Assembly: GCA_041655275.1 (NCBI GenBank)
Contig: JBBAFU010000011.1
Coordinates: 1 to 64,000 of the forward strand
Length of the DNA: 64,000 bases
Direction of reading: 5' to 3'
Source of the DNA: JAJYRX01 sp041655275
Lineage (GTDB): Bacteria > Pseudomonadota > Gammaproteobacteria > Burkholderiales > Burkholderiaceae_B
Shown here: in pieces, positions 18,145 to 26,867 of the stretch
Position numbering within the stretch: position 1 is the first letter of the stretch
How the letters are laid out: every line of letters begins with the position of its first letter
Notes under the pieces: generated by a model
Told to the model about the DNA's origin: nothing
Databases searched by the model: none
Seen by the model: only the letters and a program-made list of their open reading frames with translations
Made by a program: the position numbers and the translations under genes

Positions 18145-20640
18145 ATGCGTATGCCAAGCAAACCCGGCAGCCAGGCCGCTCTGGCGCCGATCAGCCTTTC
18201 CATTGAGGGCATGAGCTGTGCGAGCTGTGTGGGCCGGGTGGAAGCGGCGCTGGCCCGGGTCGAGGGCGTGGACAGCGTGGCCGTGAACCTGGCTACAGAG
18301 AGGGCGGAAATCCGCCTCGCTGAACCTGTTGACCGAATGACACTGATCGAGACCGTGGAAAAGACCGGCTATCACGTGCGCACCGATATTGCCGAGCTGG
18401 CGATTGATGGCATGACCTGCGCAAGCTGTGTGGGTCGTGTCGAAAAAGCGCTCCGGGCCGTACCCGGCGTCACGCAGGCCGCCGTCAACCTTGCGACGGG
18501 GCGCGCCACCGTACAGGGCGTTGCGCCAGTGGACACCCTGGTGGCTGCGGTCCGGAAAATCGGCTACGAATCCCGTGTCATCGATAACAGTGCCCAGGCC
18601 AACGAAGAAGCGGCTGCGCAAAAGGACGCAGAACACGTCATCCTCAAACGCGACCTTATCGTGGCCGCCGTGCTGACGCTGCCGGTGTTCGTACTGGAGA
18701 TGGGCTCGCATCTCGTCCCTGGTATGCATCAATGGGTGGAATCCACCATTGGCATGCAGCTGAACTGGTATCTGCAATTCATTCTGACCACACTGGTCCT
18801 GGCATTCCCGGGCCGGCGCTTCTACGCGATGGGTCTTCCGGCGCTGATCCGCCTCGGGCCGGACATGAACTCGCTGGTGGCCGTCGGCACGGCTGCAGCA
18901 TTCGGTTATTCGGTGGTTGCCACCTTCGCGCCCGGACTGCTGCCGGCCGGCACGGTGAACGTGTATTACGAGGCGGCCGCCGTCATCGTGACCCTGATCC
19001 TGCTGGGACGCTTTCTGGAGGCGCGTGCCAGGGGGCGCACTTCCGAAGCCATCGCGCGTCTGGTGGGCCTGCAGCCCAAGACGGCCCATGTGCGGCGTGA
19101 TGGCCGCGTCATGGATATTCCCATCAGCGAGGTGGTGCTGGACGACATTGTGGAAGTGCGCCCCGGCGAGCGCGTGCCGGTCGATGGCGAGGTGACCGAG
19201 GGTCAAAGCTTCGTGGATGAGTCCATGATCACCGGCGAGCCGATTCCCGTCGAGAAGACGATAGGCAGTACGGTGGTGGGGGGTACGGTCAACCAGAAAG
19301 GCGCCATCAGCTTTCGCGCCACCGCCGTGGGGGCCCGAACCATGCTGGCGCAGATCATCCGGCTGGTCGAGCAGGCCCAGGGCTCCAAGCTGCCCATACA
19401 GGCCGTCGTCGACAAGATCACGCTGTGGTTTGTGCCTGCCGTCATACTGGCGGCGCTGCTGACATTTCTGGCATGGCTCGTTCTTGGCCCGTCACCGGCG
19501 CTGACCTTTGCGCTGGTCAATGCTGTTGCGGTACTCATCATCGCCTGCCCCTGCGCCATGGGGCTGGCGACACCCACATCCATCATGGTCGGTACCGGCC
19601 GTGGTGCAGAGATGGGCGTGCTGTTTCGCAAGGGCGAGGCGCTGCAGTTGTTGCGCGACGCCAGGGTGGTGGCGGTGGACAAGACGGGCACACTCACCGA
19701 AGGCCGCCCTGTGCTCACCGACCTGGAAATCGCACCCGGCTTCGAGCGCCGGGACGTGCTGATGCACGTCGCCACGGTTGAATCGCGATCGGAACACCCG
19801 ATTGCCCATGCCATTGTCGTGGCGGCGCAGGAAGAAGACATTGCCCTGCCTGCAATGACCGATTTTGAATCCGTTACCGGCATGGGCGTGCGTGCCATGG
19901 TGGACGGCAGCCGCGTCGAGGTCGGCGCGGATCGCTTCATGCGCTCACTGGACATGGATGTGGATATGTTTGCAGACACGGCCGGACGACTGGGCAATGA
20001 AGGCAAATCGCCGCTCTATGCCGCCATCGACGGCCGCCTGGCCGCCATCATCGCCGTCGCGGACCCGATCAAGGCCGGCACGCCCGCCGCCATTGCAGCA
20101 TTGCACCAGCTCGGCCTCAAGGTCACCATGATCACCGGTGATAACGCGCGCACTGCCCAGGCCATCGCCCGGCAGCTGGACATTGACGAGGTGGTGGCCG
20201 AAGTACTGCCCCAGGGCAAGGTGGATGCGGTGCGCCAGTTGAAGCAGACCCATGGCCGGATCGCTTTCGTGGGTGACGGCATCAATGATGCACCGGCCCT
20301 GGCCGAGGCCGATGTGGGCCTGGCCATCGGCACGGGTACGGACATCGCGGTCGAATCCGCGGACGTTGTGCTCATGTCGGGTGACCTGCAGGGTGTGCCC
20401 AATGCCATCGCCCTGTCCCGCAGCACCATCAGCAATATCCGTCAGAACCTGTTCTGGGCCTTTGCCTACAACACCGCGTTGATTCCCATAGCCGCCGGCG
20501 TCCTGTATCCTGCCTGGGGTGTGCTGCTGTCACCGGTCTTTGCGGCAGGCGCAATGGCCATGTCGAGTGTCTTCGTGCTGGCCAATGCCCTGCGCCTGCG
20601 CCGCTTCCAGCCACCGCTCGACAGGGCAGCCGCCGCATGA
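18145..20640 (+). CDS. copA: Copper-exporting P1B-type ATPase
   Basis: Pumps Cu(I) out of the cytoplasm at the cost of ATP. The 831-residue chain has two N-terminal metal-binding domains with CASC sites (Cys25/28 and Cys92/95), eight membrane segments, the TGE phosphatase loop (MITGEP), the transmembrane CPC site (Cys468-Pro-Cys470), the phosphorylated aspartate in DKTGTLTEG (Asp512), the SEHP motif and the hinge GDGINDAPAL. CPC with two CASC domains specifies Cu(I). It is followed 21 bases later by cueR and preceded by a MerR-type promoter. Confidence 0.96.
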   Translation: MRMPSKPGSQAALAPISLSIEGMSCASCVGRVEAALARVEGVDSVAVNLATERAEIRLAEPVDRMTLIETVEKTGYHVRTDIAELAIDGMTCASCVGRVEKALRAVPGVTQAAVNLATGRATVQGVAPVDTLVAAVRKIGYESRVIDNSAQANEEAAAQKDAEHVILKRDLIVAAVLTLPVFVLEMGSHLVPGMHQWVESTIGMQLNWYLQFILTTLVLAFPGRRFYAMGLPALIRLGPDMNSLVAVGTAAAFGYSVVATFAPGLLPAGTVNVYYEAAAVIVTLILLGRFLEARARGRTSEAIARLVGLQPKTAHVRRDGRVMDIPISEVVLDDIVEVRPGERVPVDGEVTEGQSFVDESMITGEPIPVEKTIGSTVVGGTVNQKGAISFRATAVGARTMLAQIIRLVEQAQGSKLPIQAVVDKITLWFVPAVILAALLTFLAWLVLGPSPALTFALVNAVAVLIIACPCAMGLATPTSIMVGTGRGAEMGVLFRKGEALQLLRDARVVAVDKTGTLTEGRPVLTDLEIAPGFERRDVLMHVATVESRSEHPIAHAIVVAAQEEDIALPAMTDFESVTGMGVRAMVDGSRVEVGADRFMRSLDMDVDMFADTAGRLGNEGKSPLYAAIDGRLAAIIAVADPIKAGTPAAIAALHQLGLKVTMITGDNARTAQAIARQLDIDEVVAEVLPQGKVDAVRQLKQTHGRIAFVGDGINDAPALAEADVGLAIGTGTDIAVESADVVLMSGDLQGVPNAIALSRSTISNIRQNLFWAFAYNTALIPIAAGVLYPAWGVLLSPVFAAGAMAMSSVFVLANALRLRRFQPPLDRAAAA

Positions 20641-20661
20641 ACTTGAAAAGCGAGGGCAGTC

Positions 20662-21069
20662 ATGAACATTGGCGAGGCCGCCACGGCATCCGGCGTTTCG
20701 GCGAGGATGATCCGGCATTATGAGAAAATAGGCCTGATACCTCCGGCAGGTCGCACCGATGCGGGCTATCGACTCTACACACAGCCGGACATCCACCGCC
20801 TGCGCTTCATCCGGCGCGCGCGCGACCTCGGGTTCTCCATCACCGAAATCGAAACCCTGCTGGGTCTGTGGAATGACAAGTCGCGTCGAAGCAGTGATGT
20901 CAAACGCCTGGCCCAGGAGCATATCGATCAGCTCGAACTCCGCATCGAGAGCATGCTGCAGATGACGCAAGCGCTCAAGATCCTGGTGCGCTCCTGCGCC
21001 GGCGACGAAAGACCGGACTGCCCGATTCTGCATTCACTGGAGCAGGCCGGCGAAAAATCCGCCTCATGA
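20662..21069 (+). CDS. cueR: Copper-responsive MerR-family regulator CueR
   Basis: A 135-residue MerR protein that activates copA when Cu(I) binds. The N-terminal winged helix is NIGEAATASGVSARMIRHYE; a long dimer helix follows; the metal loop is CAGDERPDC with cysteines at 112 and 120, the same numbers as in E. coli CueR. The loop length and the following PIL fit a Cu(I)/Ag(I) sensor rather than mercury or zinc sensors. It is probably co-transcribed with copA, giving autoregulation. The stop overlaps the convergent phasin gene by six bases. Confidence 0.94.
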   Translation: MNIGEAATASGVSARMIRHYEKIGLIPPAGRTDAGYRLYTQPDIHRLRFIRRARDLGFSITEIETLLGLWNDKSRRSSDVKRLAQEHIDQLELRIESMLQMTQALKILVRSCAGDERPDCPILHSLEQAGEKSAS

Positions 21070-21537
21070 TCTCGGCGGCTTTTTCTTCTCTTGCACTTCA
21101 GGATCGCCGGCGCGTGACGGCGGCGCCCATGGCTTGAACACATTGCCCCACGCAGCGATATCCTGCGCACTGGCCGGGGCCAATCCGGCAAGGGCCTGAG
21201 CCGTCTGTTGCTGCCACGCCCGCATAGCATCCTGCAGACCCTGTGCAAGCTGTGTCTGGGCTTCCACCAGCATCTGCGCCAGAACCTGGTTATCGCCGAT
21301 GTGACGCTGCATGTGGCGCCAGAATGAAGACGCCGATTCCGTTGCAAGCGCCTGCCAGTCTTCAGCAGCCAGCAGTTCGCCAAGCTCCGCGTGCATGCCT
21401 GCAGCACTCTCATCAGCCAGTTGCTGTCCGCGTTGCAGCCATTGGGCGCCGTGCTCCTGGAGCAGCTTGCCCAAGCTGAGCTGCAGCTCGAGATTCGCCT
21501 TGTACAAATCCAGCGGCAATTTGCTGATATCAGTCAT
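21064..21537 (-). CDS. Phasin-like polyhydroxyalkanoate granule protein at the end of the acetoin operon
   Basis: A 157-residue, Gln/Ala/Leu-rich amphipathic protein beginning MTDISKLPLDLYKANLELQL, the style of phasin-family granule proteins. No membrane segment or signal is present. A strong ribosome site (GGGAGGT) precedes ATG 21537, and the gene starts 25 bases after the E2 catalytic gene, so it belongs to that operon. Phasins coat polyhydroxyalkanoate granules; a link to an operon that makes acetyl-CoA is logical. The family call is moderate because the similarity is mainly compositional. A second, clearer phasin lies at 47468-48052. Confidence 0.65.
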   Translation of the reverse strand: MTDISKLPLDLYKANLELQLSLGKLLQEHGAQWLQRGQQLADESAAGMHAELGELLAAEDWQALATESASSFWRHMQRHIGDNQVLAQMLVEAQTQLAQGLQDAMRAWQQQTAQALAGLAPASAQDIAAWGNVFKPWAPPSRAGDPEVQEKKKPPRS

Positions 21538-21562
21538 TTTGATTTACCTCCCGCGCTCCGGC

Positions 21563-22312
21563 TCACGGATCGCTTGAAAGTTGCTCTGCCAGCGCCGCCA
21601 TGAAGCGCCCGGCCGCCGCGCCGTCGATCACCCTGTGATCATAGGAGAGCGAAAGCGGCAACAGGCGGCGCACGACAATGCGGCCGTCGCGCACCACCGG
21701 AGCCTCCTGAATGCGCGAAACACCCAGTATGGCCACCTCGGGCGCGTTGATGATGGGCGTGAAACCGGTGCCGCCCAGACGACCCAGACTGGTGATGGTG
21801 AAACTGCCGCCCTCCACATCCTCATTCTTGAGGTCCCCGCTGCGGGCTCGCCCGGCCAGCGCGGCAATGCCACCGGCAATGGCGGCCAGGTCCATATCCT
21901 GGACATTGTGCAGGACGGGCACCAGCAAGCCCGCCGGCGTATCTACGGCAATCCCGATATTATGGTAGGCCTTGCGGTGCAGTGTCCTGCCATCCGGATC
22001 GAGCGAGGCATTGAAATCCGGGAACCGGGCCAGCGTTCGAGAGGCCGCGCAAACGAGATACGAGAGCAGGGACGGAGCCGGCGACTGCGGACCCCGCATT
22101 GCTGCGGTCTTCCGGCGGTGCGCCTCCAGGTCTGTGACATCGACGGCATCGAAGTGGGTGACATGGGGCACCTCGCGCCAGCTGGCGGCCATGCGCCGCG
22201 CAACAAGCTGGCGCAGACGGCTCAGCGCATGCGTCTCGACGGAGCCGAACAGGGTGTAGTCATAATGCTCGACCGCCGCAGGCCTGGTGCTTGTCGCAGA
22301 AGGTTCGGACAT
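21563..22312 (-). CDS. 2-oxo acid dehydrogenase acyltransferase (E2) catalytic domain, stand-alone
   Basis: Catalyses transfer of the acyl group from lipoyl-lysine to CoA. The 249-residue protein is only the catalytic (CAT) domain: it begins with LSRLRQLVARRMAASW and ends with the active-site motif SYDHRVIDGAAAG. It has no lipoyl domain and no visible E1/E3-binding domain; the lipoyl domain is a separate gene just upstream. AGGAGAG precedes ATG 22312. Most acetoin and pyruvate dehydrogenase E2 proteins have these parts in one chain, so this is a split enzyme. No E3 gene is in the operon. Confidence 0.88.
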   Translation of the reverse strand: MSEPSATSTRPAAVEHYDYTLFGSVETHALSRLRQLVARRMAASWREVPHVTHFDAVDVTDLEAHRRKTAAMRGPQSPAPSLLSYLVCAASRTLARFPDFNASLDPDGRTLHRKAYHNIGIAVDTPAGLLVPVLHNVQDMDLAAIAGGIAALAGRARSGDLKNEDVEGGSFTITSLGRLGGTGFTPIINAPEVAILGVSRIQEAPVVRDGRIVVRRLLPLSLSYDHRVIDGAAAGRFMAALAEQLSSDP

Positions 22313-22329
22313 GACGCTCTCCTGAAGGC

Positions 22330-22641
22330 TCAGGCCGGCAATACCGGCTGGAACGCGGCGATGAAGGCTTCAATCGCATCTTCGCTCACATCGCCCGGCG
22401 CCATCACCCCGATGAGTGCCCCCACCGGCAGGGTGGTACCTTCCGGTGCCACCTGACGGCGCAGCACGCCGTCAACGGGCGCCTCCAGCACATTGGTGAT
22501 CTTGTCGGTCTCGATATCGGCAAGCTCGTCACCCCTGAGCAGTGAATCCCCTTGCGCTACCCGCCATGTGGCCACGGTGCCTTCCCGCATCGTCAGCCCG
22601 AACTTGGGCATGGTCAGGGCACGGATCGGATCAGTGGGCAT
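22330..22641 (-). CDS. Stand-alone lipoyl-domain protein of the acetoin dehydrogenase-type complex
   Basis: A 103-residue protein holding a single lipoyl/biotinyl domain with the modification lysine in IETDKITNVLEAP. It would carry the acyl group between E1 and the separate catalytic E2. The start is ATG 22641, seven bases after a strong GGGAGGG; an in-frame ATG at 22659 lacks this. The gene overlaps the end of the E1-beta gene by 11 bases. About 20 residues follow the domain, too few for an E1/E3-binding domain. Confidence 0.88.
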   Translation of the reverse strand: MPTDPIRALTMPKFGLTMREGTVATWRVAQGDSLLRGDELADIETDKITNVLEAPVDGVLRRQVAPEGTTLPVGALIGVMAPGDVSEDAIEAFIAAFQPVLPA

Positions 22642-23653
22642 GGGAAGCCCTCCCGACAATGGACTTCACGGCCTCAATGATGTTTTCCGTTCCAGGAATA
22701 TGGGCCTGCTCCAGATTGGGCGCAAACGGCACAGGATTATGCGACGGCGTCACACGGCGCACGGGTGCACGCAATGCATCGAAGCCATGCTCGGACACGA
22801 TTGCCGCAATATCGGACGCCATCCCGCACCGGGGCAAGGCTTCATCGACAACCACCAGGCGTCCCGTCTTGCGCACCGATTGCAGAATGGACGCCACATC
22901 CAGCGGCGATGTCGTGCGTGGATCGATCACTTCGCAATCCACTCCCGTCGGCGCGAGGGCCTCGGCCGCCGCCTGCGCGAACTGCACCATGCGCCCCAGG
23001 GCCACAATGCTCACGTCGCTTCCCTCGCGTGCGACGCGCGCCTGGCCGAAAGGAATGGCATACTCCTCATCGGGCACCTCGCCCTTGTCGCCAAACATGG
23101 CCTGGTGCTCGAAGAAGATGACCGGATCGTCGTCGCGGATGGCTGAAATCAGCAAACCCTTGGCCTCGTAGGGCGATGAAGGGATGGCCACCTTCAGGCC
23201 CGGCATATGGGTGAACACCGGGTAATAGCAGTCACTGTGCTGGCCGGCGGCGCCGGTACCCGCACCGTATAGCGTGCGGATGACGCAGGGCGTCTTCGTC
23301 TTGCCGCCGAACATGTAGCGAAACTTGGCCATCTGGTTGAACAGGGCATCGCCCGCAACACCAAAGAAAGTGACGAACATCAGCTCCGCCACCGGCCGCA
23401 GGCCGGTGACGGCGGCGCCGGCCGCGGCGCCCATGATGGCGCTTTCACTGATGGGGGTATCGATTACCCGCTCGGGGCCAAACTCGGTGTACAGGCCGGC
23501 GGTGGCACCGAGCACACCGCCCCAGGCATCCTGCTGTCCGCCGGAGCCCCTGCCGCCGGCGATGTCTTCGCCCAGCAAGATCACATTGGCATCGCGGCGC
23601 ATTTCATGACGCAACGCTTCATTCAGCGCTTCACGGAAAGTTTTCACACTCAT
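22631..23653 (-). CDS. acoB: Acetoin/pyruvate dehydrogenase-type E1 beta subunit
   Basis: Beta subunit of the thiamine-diphosphate-dependent E1 that decarboxylates or cleaves the 2-oxo/acetoin substrate. The 340-residue protein has the transketolase pyrimidine-domain motifs (LLGEDIAGG, PISESAIMGAAAGAA, AELMFVTF) and the C-terminal domain (VIDPRTTSPLD, VVVDEALPRCG). GGAG lies seven bases before ATG 23653; an ATG nine codons upstream lacks a ribosome site. The substrate class (acetoin) is inferred from closest resemblance and gene order to AcoAB; pyruvate or a branched-chain oxo acid cannot be excluded. Confidence 0.85.
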   Translation of the reverse strand: MSVKTFREALNEALRHEMRRDANVILLGEDIAGGRGSGGQQDAWGGVLGATAGLYTEFGPERVIDTPISESAIMGAAAGAAVTGLRPVAELMFVTFFGVAGDALFNQMAKFRYMFGGKTKTPCVIRTLYGAGTGAAGQHSDCYYPVFTHMPGLKVAIPSSPYEAKGLLISAIRDDDPVIFFEHQAMFGDKGEVPDEEYAIPFGQARVAREGSDVSIVALGRMVQFAQAAAEALAPTGVDCEVIDPRTTSPLDVASILQSVRKTGRLVVVDEALPRCGMASDIAAIVSEHGFDALRAPVRRVTPSHNPVPFAPNLEQAHIPGTENIIEAVKSIVGRASHAH

Positions 23654-23676
23654 GGCATGACTCCTGCAAATGAGCT

Positions 23677-24651
23677 TCAATAAGAGACGTAGACGTCGGT
23701 GGTGAGCGTGGCCAGCTCCGGCAATGGCGCCTTGCGTGCCTCGGCCACCGCCTCGTCGATCAGCTGCGCCACCGACTGGTCTGTCGCATCCATCTCATCC
23801 TCGGGCAGGATGTCGCCCTGCACGACGCGTGCACGGAAGAGTTTCAGGGGATCCCGGTACCTGCGCTCGTCGCGCACCTCGCCTGCGGGCCGGTACGTCA
23901 TGGCATCGCCTTCGAAATGGCCGTAATAACGGGCACACTGAACATGCAGAAAGCGCGGCCCCTCTCCCGCACGCAGCGCCCGTATCGCGGTTGCTGCGGC
24001 CGCCGTGACGGCAAAAAAATCACGGCCGTCGACCTTTTCCCCCGGGATGCCGAAACTGGCCGCACGCCGCACGGGATTGTGGCCGCCGATGGACCAGCTG
24101 CTGGAGGTGGATTCCGCATAGCCGTTGTCCTCCAGCACGAACAGGACCGGCAGATCAAGAACACGTGCAAAATTCATGGCCTCCAGCGTCATGCCCTGGT
24201 TGAAGGCCCCGTCACCGAAAAAGGACACGGACACACCACCGGTCTTCTTTACCTTGGCTGAAAGCGCCGCACCGCAGGACAACGAGGTACCGCCGCCGAC
24301 GATGCCATTGGCCCCCAGCATACCGATGCTGACATCGGCAATATGCATGGACCCGCCCTTGCCATTGCACAGACCGCCCTGTCGGCCGTAGATTTCCTTC
24401 ATCATGGCCTTGACATCACAGCCGATGGCAATGCAGTGGCCGTGCCCCCGGTGTGTGCTGGAAACCGTGTCGCGCTCATCCGTGCGCAGATGCCGGATCA
24501 CGCCCACGGCGGACGCCTCCTCGCCCGCGTACAAATGCACGAAACCGGGGATCTCCCCGGTGGCGAACTCGTCGTGCACACGCTCCTCGAACATCCGGAT
24601 CGTGCGCATGCGGCGATAGGCGTCCAGCAACTGGTCTTTATCGAGATTCAT
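23677..24651 (-). CDS. acoA: Acetoin/pyruvate dehydrogenase-type E1 alpha subunit
   Basis: Alpha subunit of E1, 324 residues, with the thiamine-diphosphate motif GDGAFNQG followed by LEDNGYAES, and the GHGHCIAIG and CNGKGGSMHI segments characteristic of AcoA/PdhA. ATG 24651 has an AAGGGAAG-type ribosome site; the frame is open 39 codons further upstream without coding character. First gene of the operon E1alpha-E1beta-lipoyl-E2cat-phasin. No AcoR or sigma-54 (-24/-12) element was found between 24652 and 24852. Confidence 0.87.
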   Translation of the reverse strand: MNLDKDQLLDAYRRMRTIRMFEERVHDEFATGEIPGFVHLYAGEEASAVGVIRHLRTDERDTVSSTHRGHGHCIAIGCDVKAMMKEIYGRQGGLCNGKGGSMHIADVSIGMLGANGIVGGGTSLSCGAALSAKVKKTGGVSVSFFGDGAFNQGMTLEAMNFARVLDLPVLFVLEDNGYAESTSSSWSIGGHNPVRRAASFGIPGEKVDGRDFFAVTAAAATAIRALRAGEGPRFLHVQCARYYGHFEGDAMTYRPAGEVRDERRYRDPLKLFRARVVQGDILPEDEMDATDQSVAQLIDEAVAEARKAPLPELATLTTDVYVSY

Positions 24652-24773
24652 CTTCCCTTCCTCCTCAGTATTTGATTCGGGCGGGAGCAGGGCTTGCGTC
24701 CATGCCTCGCATCGAATCGGACAATCACCCAAGTTGAATATATTCGTGACTGACCGATATGGATACATAAATA

Positions 24774-24796
24774 TGACTTTTCATTGCGAAAAGTCA
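24774..24796. repeat. Perfect 9-bp inverted repeat between the acetoin operon and nnrS
   Basis: TGACTTTTC (24774-24782) and GAAAAGTCA (24788-24796) flank ATTGC. It lies 57 bases past the nnrS stop and about 125 bases before the E1-alpha start. Read on the minus strand it could terminate the nnrS transcript, though only a short AT-rich tail follows; it could equally be an operator for the acetoin promoter. Confidence 0.55.
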
Positions 24797-24852
24797 AAAA
24801 GTGGCAATCCCGATGTGACGCAGCCGGCGGTATGTCTGTAGCGGTGCCGCGT

Positions 24853-26109
24853 TCACTTTGCCTTCAGCGGCTCCGCACACCCCGTCTGGCCGTCGGTGCG
24901 CGGTCCGGTGAGCACCGGCCATGTCATCACCAGGTAGACGGCAAAGCACAGCGCCCACAGCACGCCGGACGCCGTCAGCAGCAAGGGCGGCAGCGCCATG
25001 ATCCCCGCTGCCGCGCGCAGCACGGCTGCCAGGACCAGTCCGCTCGCAACCGCCGGCAGCCATCCGCGACGGTCCAGCCACCGGCCGGCATGGATGCGTC
25101 CGGCCATTGCCATGATGGTGAAGATGGACAGGCTCATGGCACCCGCCATGAGGACATGCCGGCCGGCAGACGCCGGCAGACCGGCACCCATCCAGCTGGC
25201 GCCCATGAGTCCGTAGCCCGCGGCCATCAGCCAGTAGGTGGCGTACATCATGAGCGCCCAGCGCGTGAACAGGGGCCGGCCCACATGCCAGTCATTGAGC
25301 AGATTGAGCATGGCGGCGGCCGCTGCCAGCGCCGTCCATCCGGTGATGCGGTCATGACCCAGTGCAAACTCCACGGCGCTGCAGGTGACGATGCAGAAGA
25401 TGGCCAGGCTGCGTCGCGGCGGCCGGGCCAGATAGCCGATATCGCCCGGCGGAGGATCGTCGGGGCGGCCTTCCTCTATCCGGCGGTTCACCACGGCCAT
25501 GGACACCCGGCTTGCGCTGATGACGATCAGCACCATCATCAGGCCGATGGCCAGGCGCAGCCATGCCAGGGCATTGGCCTGCGTGGCCAGCGCAACAAAA
25601 AACCCCGCTTCGACGAGGGCCAGCGCCCCGAGCGCCCAGGCAAAACCGAGGTGGCGGCGCTGCGGATCATGCCAGACGGCGGGAACGATCTGGACCAGCA
25701 GGCACAGCCACAGCGTCAGGTTGAGCGCCGCCGCCGGCCACAAGCCCGGCCAGGACGGCCACAGCCCGGCGAAGGCATAGGCCGGACGCGCCGCCAACCA
25801 TAATGCCGTCAGGCCTGCCAGAGCGGGTCGGCCTATGGATGCCGAGTGCGTGAACTCGGGCACGGCGGTGAGTACGAAACCGGCGATCGATGCCGTGACG
25901 AAGCCAAAGATGAGCTCGTGACCATGCCAGAGCAGACTGCCGCCCGGCATGCCTGCCGGCAGATATCCGGCCAGCATCAGCAACCAGGCGGTCATCATGA
26001 CCACCGCGCCGGCTGCCGCCAGCACGAAGAAAGGCCGGAAACCGCACATGAAGACCGGCCGGCCCGAGAGTCGGAAAAAGGCGGCCCGTGTGAACGGTAC
26101 AAGCTTCAC
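24853..26109 (-). CDS. nnrS: NnrS-family haem-copper membrane protein
   Basis: A 418-residue protein with about 12 membrane helices, the NnrS fold known from denitrifiers and nitric-oxide-stressed bacteria, where it lowers NO damage. It begins VPFTRAAFFRLSGRPVFMCGFRPFFVL; LLWHGHELIFGF supplies likely haem ligands. The start is GTG 26109, with GGAGGTG three to ten bases upstream, overlapping the ATPase stop. It is the last gene of a four-gene operon behind a NitT/TauT-type ABC transporter. No FNR/NNR box (TTGAT-N4-ATCAA) was found in front of the operon. Confidence 0.88.
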   Translation of the reverse strand: MKLVPFTRAAFFRLSGRPVFMCGFRPFFVLAAAGAVVMMTAWLLMLAGYLPAGMPGGSLLWHGHELIFGFVTASIAGFVLTAVPEFTHSASIGRPALAGLTALWLAARPAYAFAGLWPSWPGLWPAAALNLTLWLCLLVQIVPAVWHDPQRRHLGFAWALGALALVEAGFFVALATQANALAWLRLAIGLMMVLIVISASRVSMAVVNRRIEEGRPDDPPPGDIGYLARPPRRSLAIFCIVTCSAVEFALGHDRITGWTALAAAAAMLNLLNDWHVGRPLFTRWALMMYATYWLMAAGYGLMGASWMGAGLPASAGRHVLMAGAMSLSIFTIMAMAGRIHAGRWLDRRGWLPAVASGLVLAAVLRAAAGIMALPPLLLTASGVLWALCFAVYLVMTWPVLTGPRTDGQTGCAEPLKAK

Positions 26110-26867
26110 GGTGCACCTCCGCCGGCATCCTCCGCTTGCGCCAGTCCAAAGCCAATGCGCACCGCCTCCTCCTGCATGAGCGCCGCACTGGACTGATACA
26201 CCCAGGTGCTGGAACGCGCCTCCTGCACCGTGTCCAGACTGACTTCGTGCACCAGCCGGCCCGGCTCCGGTGCCATCATCAGGATGCGGTCGGCCAGACG
26301 CACGGCTTCCATCAAATCGTGGGTGATCATCAGCACGGCCGTACCGAAGCGACGCACCTGATCGATCAGTAGCGCATACAGCTCGGCTTTCAACCCCACA
26401 TCCAGGGCGGAAAATGGCTCATCGAGGAGCAGCAGATCAGGCCGGGTGGCCAATGCGCGCGCCAGCGAGACCCGGCTCTGCATGCCGCCGGACAACTCAT
26501 GCGGGTACTTGTCCAAATCTTCCGAATCCAGTCCCATACGTGCCCCCAATTCAGCGGCCCGGGTTCGCCGTTCGACGCGTGCCACCCGTTGTGCCTTCAG
26601 ACCCAGGGCAATATTGTCCAGCGCCGTCTTCCACGGCATGAGCCGGGGCTCCTGGAAGACACAGGACAGGCGATTGAAGCTTGAATGCAGGCTGGCTTCG
26701 GAAGGAATCAGCAGGCCGGCCACGATGTGCAGCAGCGTACTCTTGCCGCAACCCGAAGGGCCCAGCAAGGCCAGCACCTCGCCGGCGTGCAGATCCAGGT
26801 CGATGCCGGCGAGCACTTCGGTGGCACCGTAGCGGTGGTGTAGGTCACGAATCTGCAGGACGCTCAA
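26106..26867 (-). CDS. ABC transporter ATPase, NitT/TauT type
   Basis: A 253-residue importer ATPase with Walker A LGPSGCGKST, Q-loop FQEPRLMPWK, signature LSGGMQSRV, Walker B LLLLDEPFSALD and switch MITHDLMEAV, the pattern of nitrate/sulfonate/taurine-type ABC systems. The start is TTG 26867, overlapping the permease stop and preceded by GGAGGT about seven bases away; the longer open frame upstream is out of register with coding sequence. The substrate is unknown. Confidence 0.88.
   Translation of the reverse strand: MSVLQIRDLHHRYGATEVLAGIDLDLHAGEVLALLGPSGCGKSTLLHIVAGLLIPSEASLHSSFNRLSCVFQEPRLMPWKTALDNIALGLKAQRVARVERRTRAAELGARMGLDSEDLDKYPHELSGGMQSRVSLARALATRPDLLLLDEPFSALDVGLKAELYALLIDQVRRFGTAVLMITHDLMEAVRLADRILMMAPEPGRLVHEVSLDTVQEARSSTWVYQSSAALMQEEAVRIGFGLAQAEDAGGGAP

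Noticed and set aside
24652..24850. Sigma-54 (-24/-12) promoter for the acetoin operon
   Set aside because: Searched because acetoin operons often use one; no GG-N10-GC pair with matching flanks was present.
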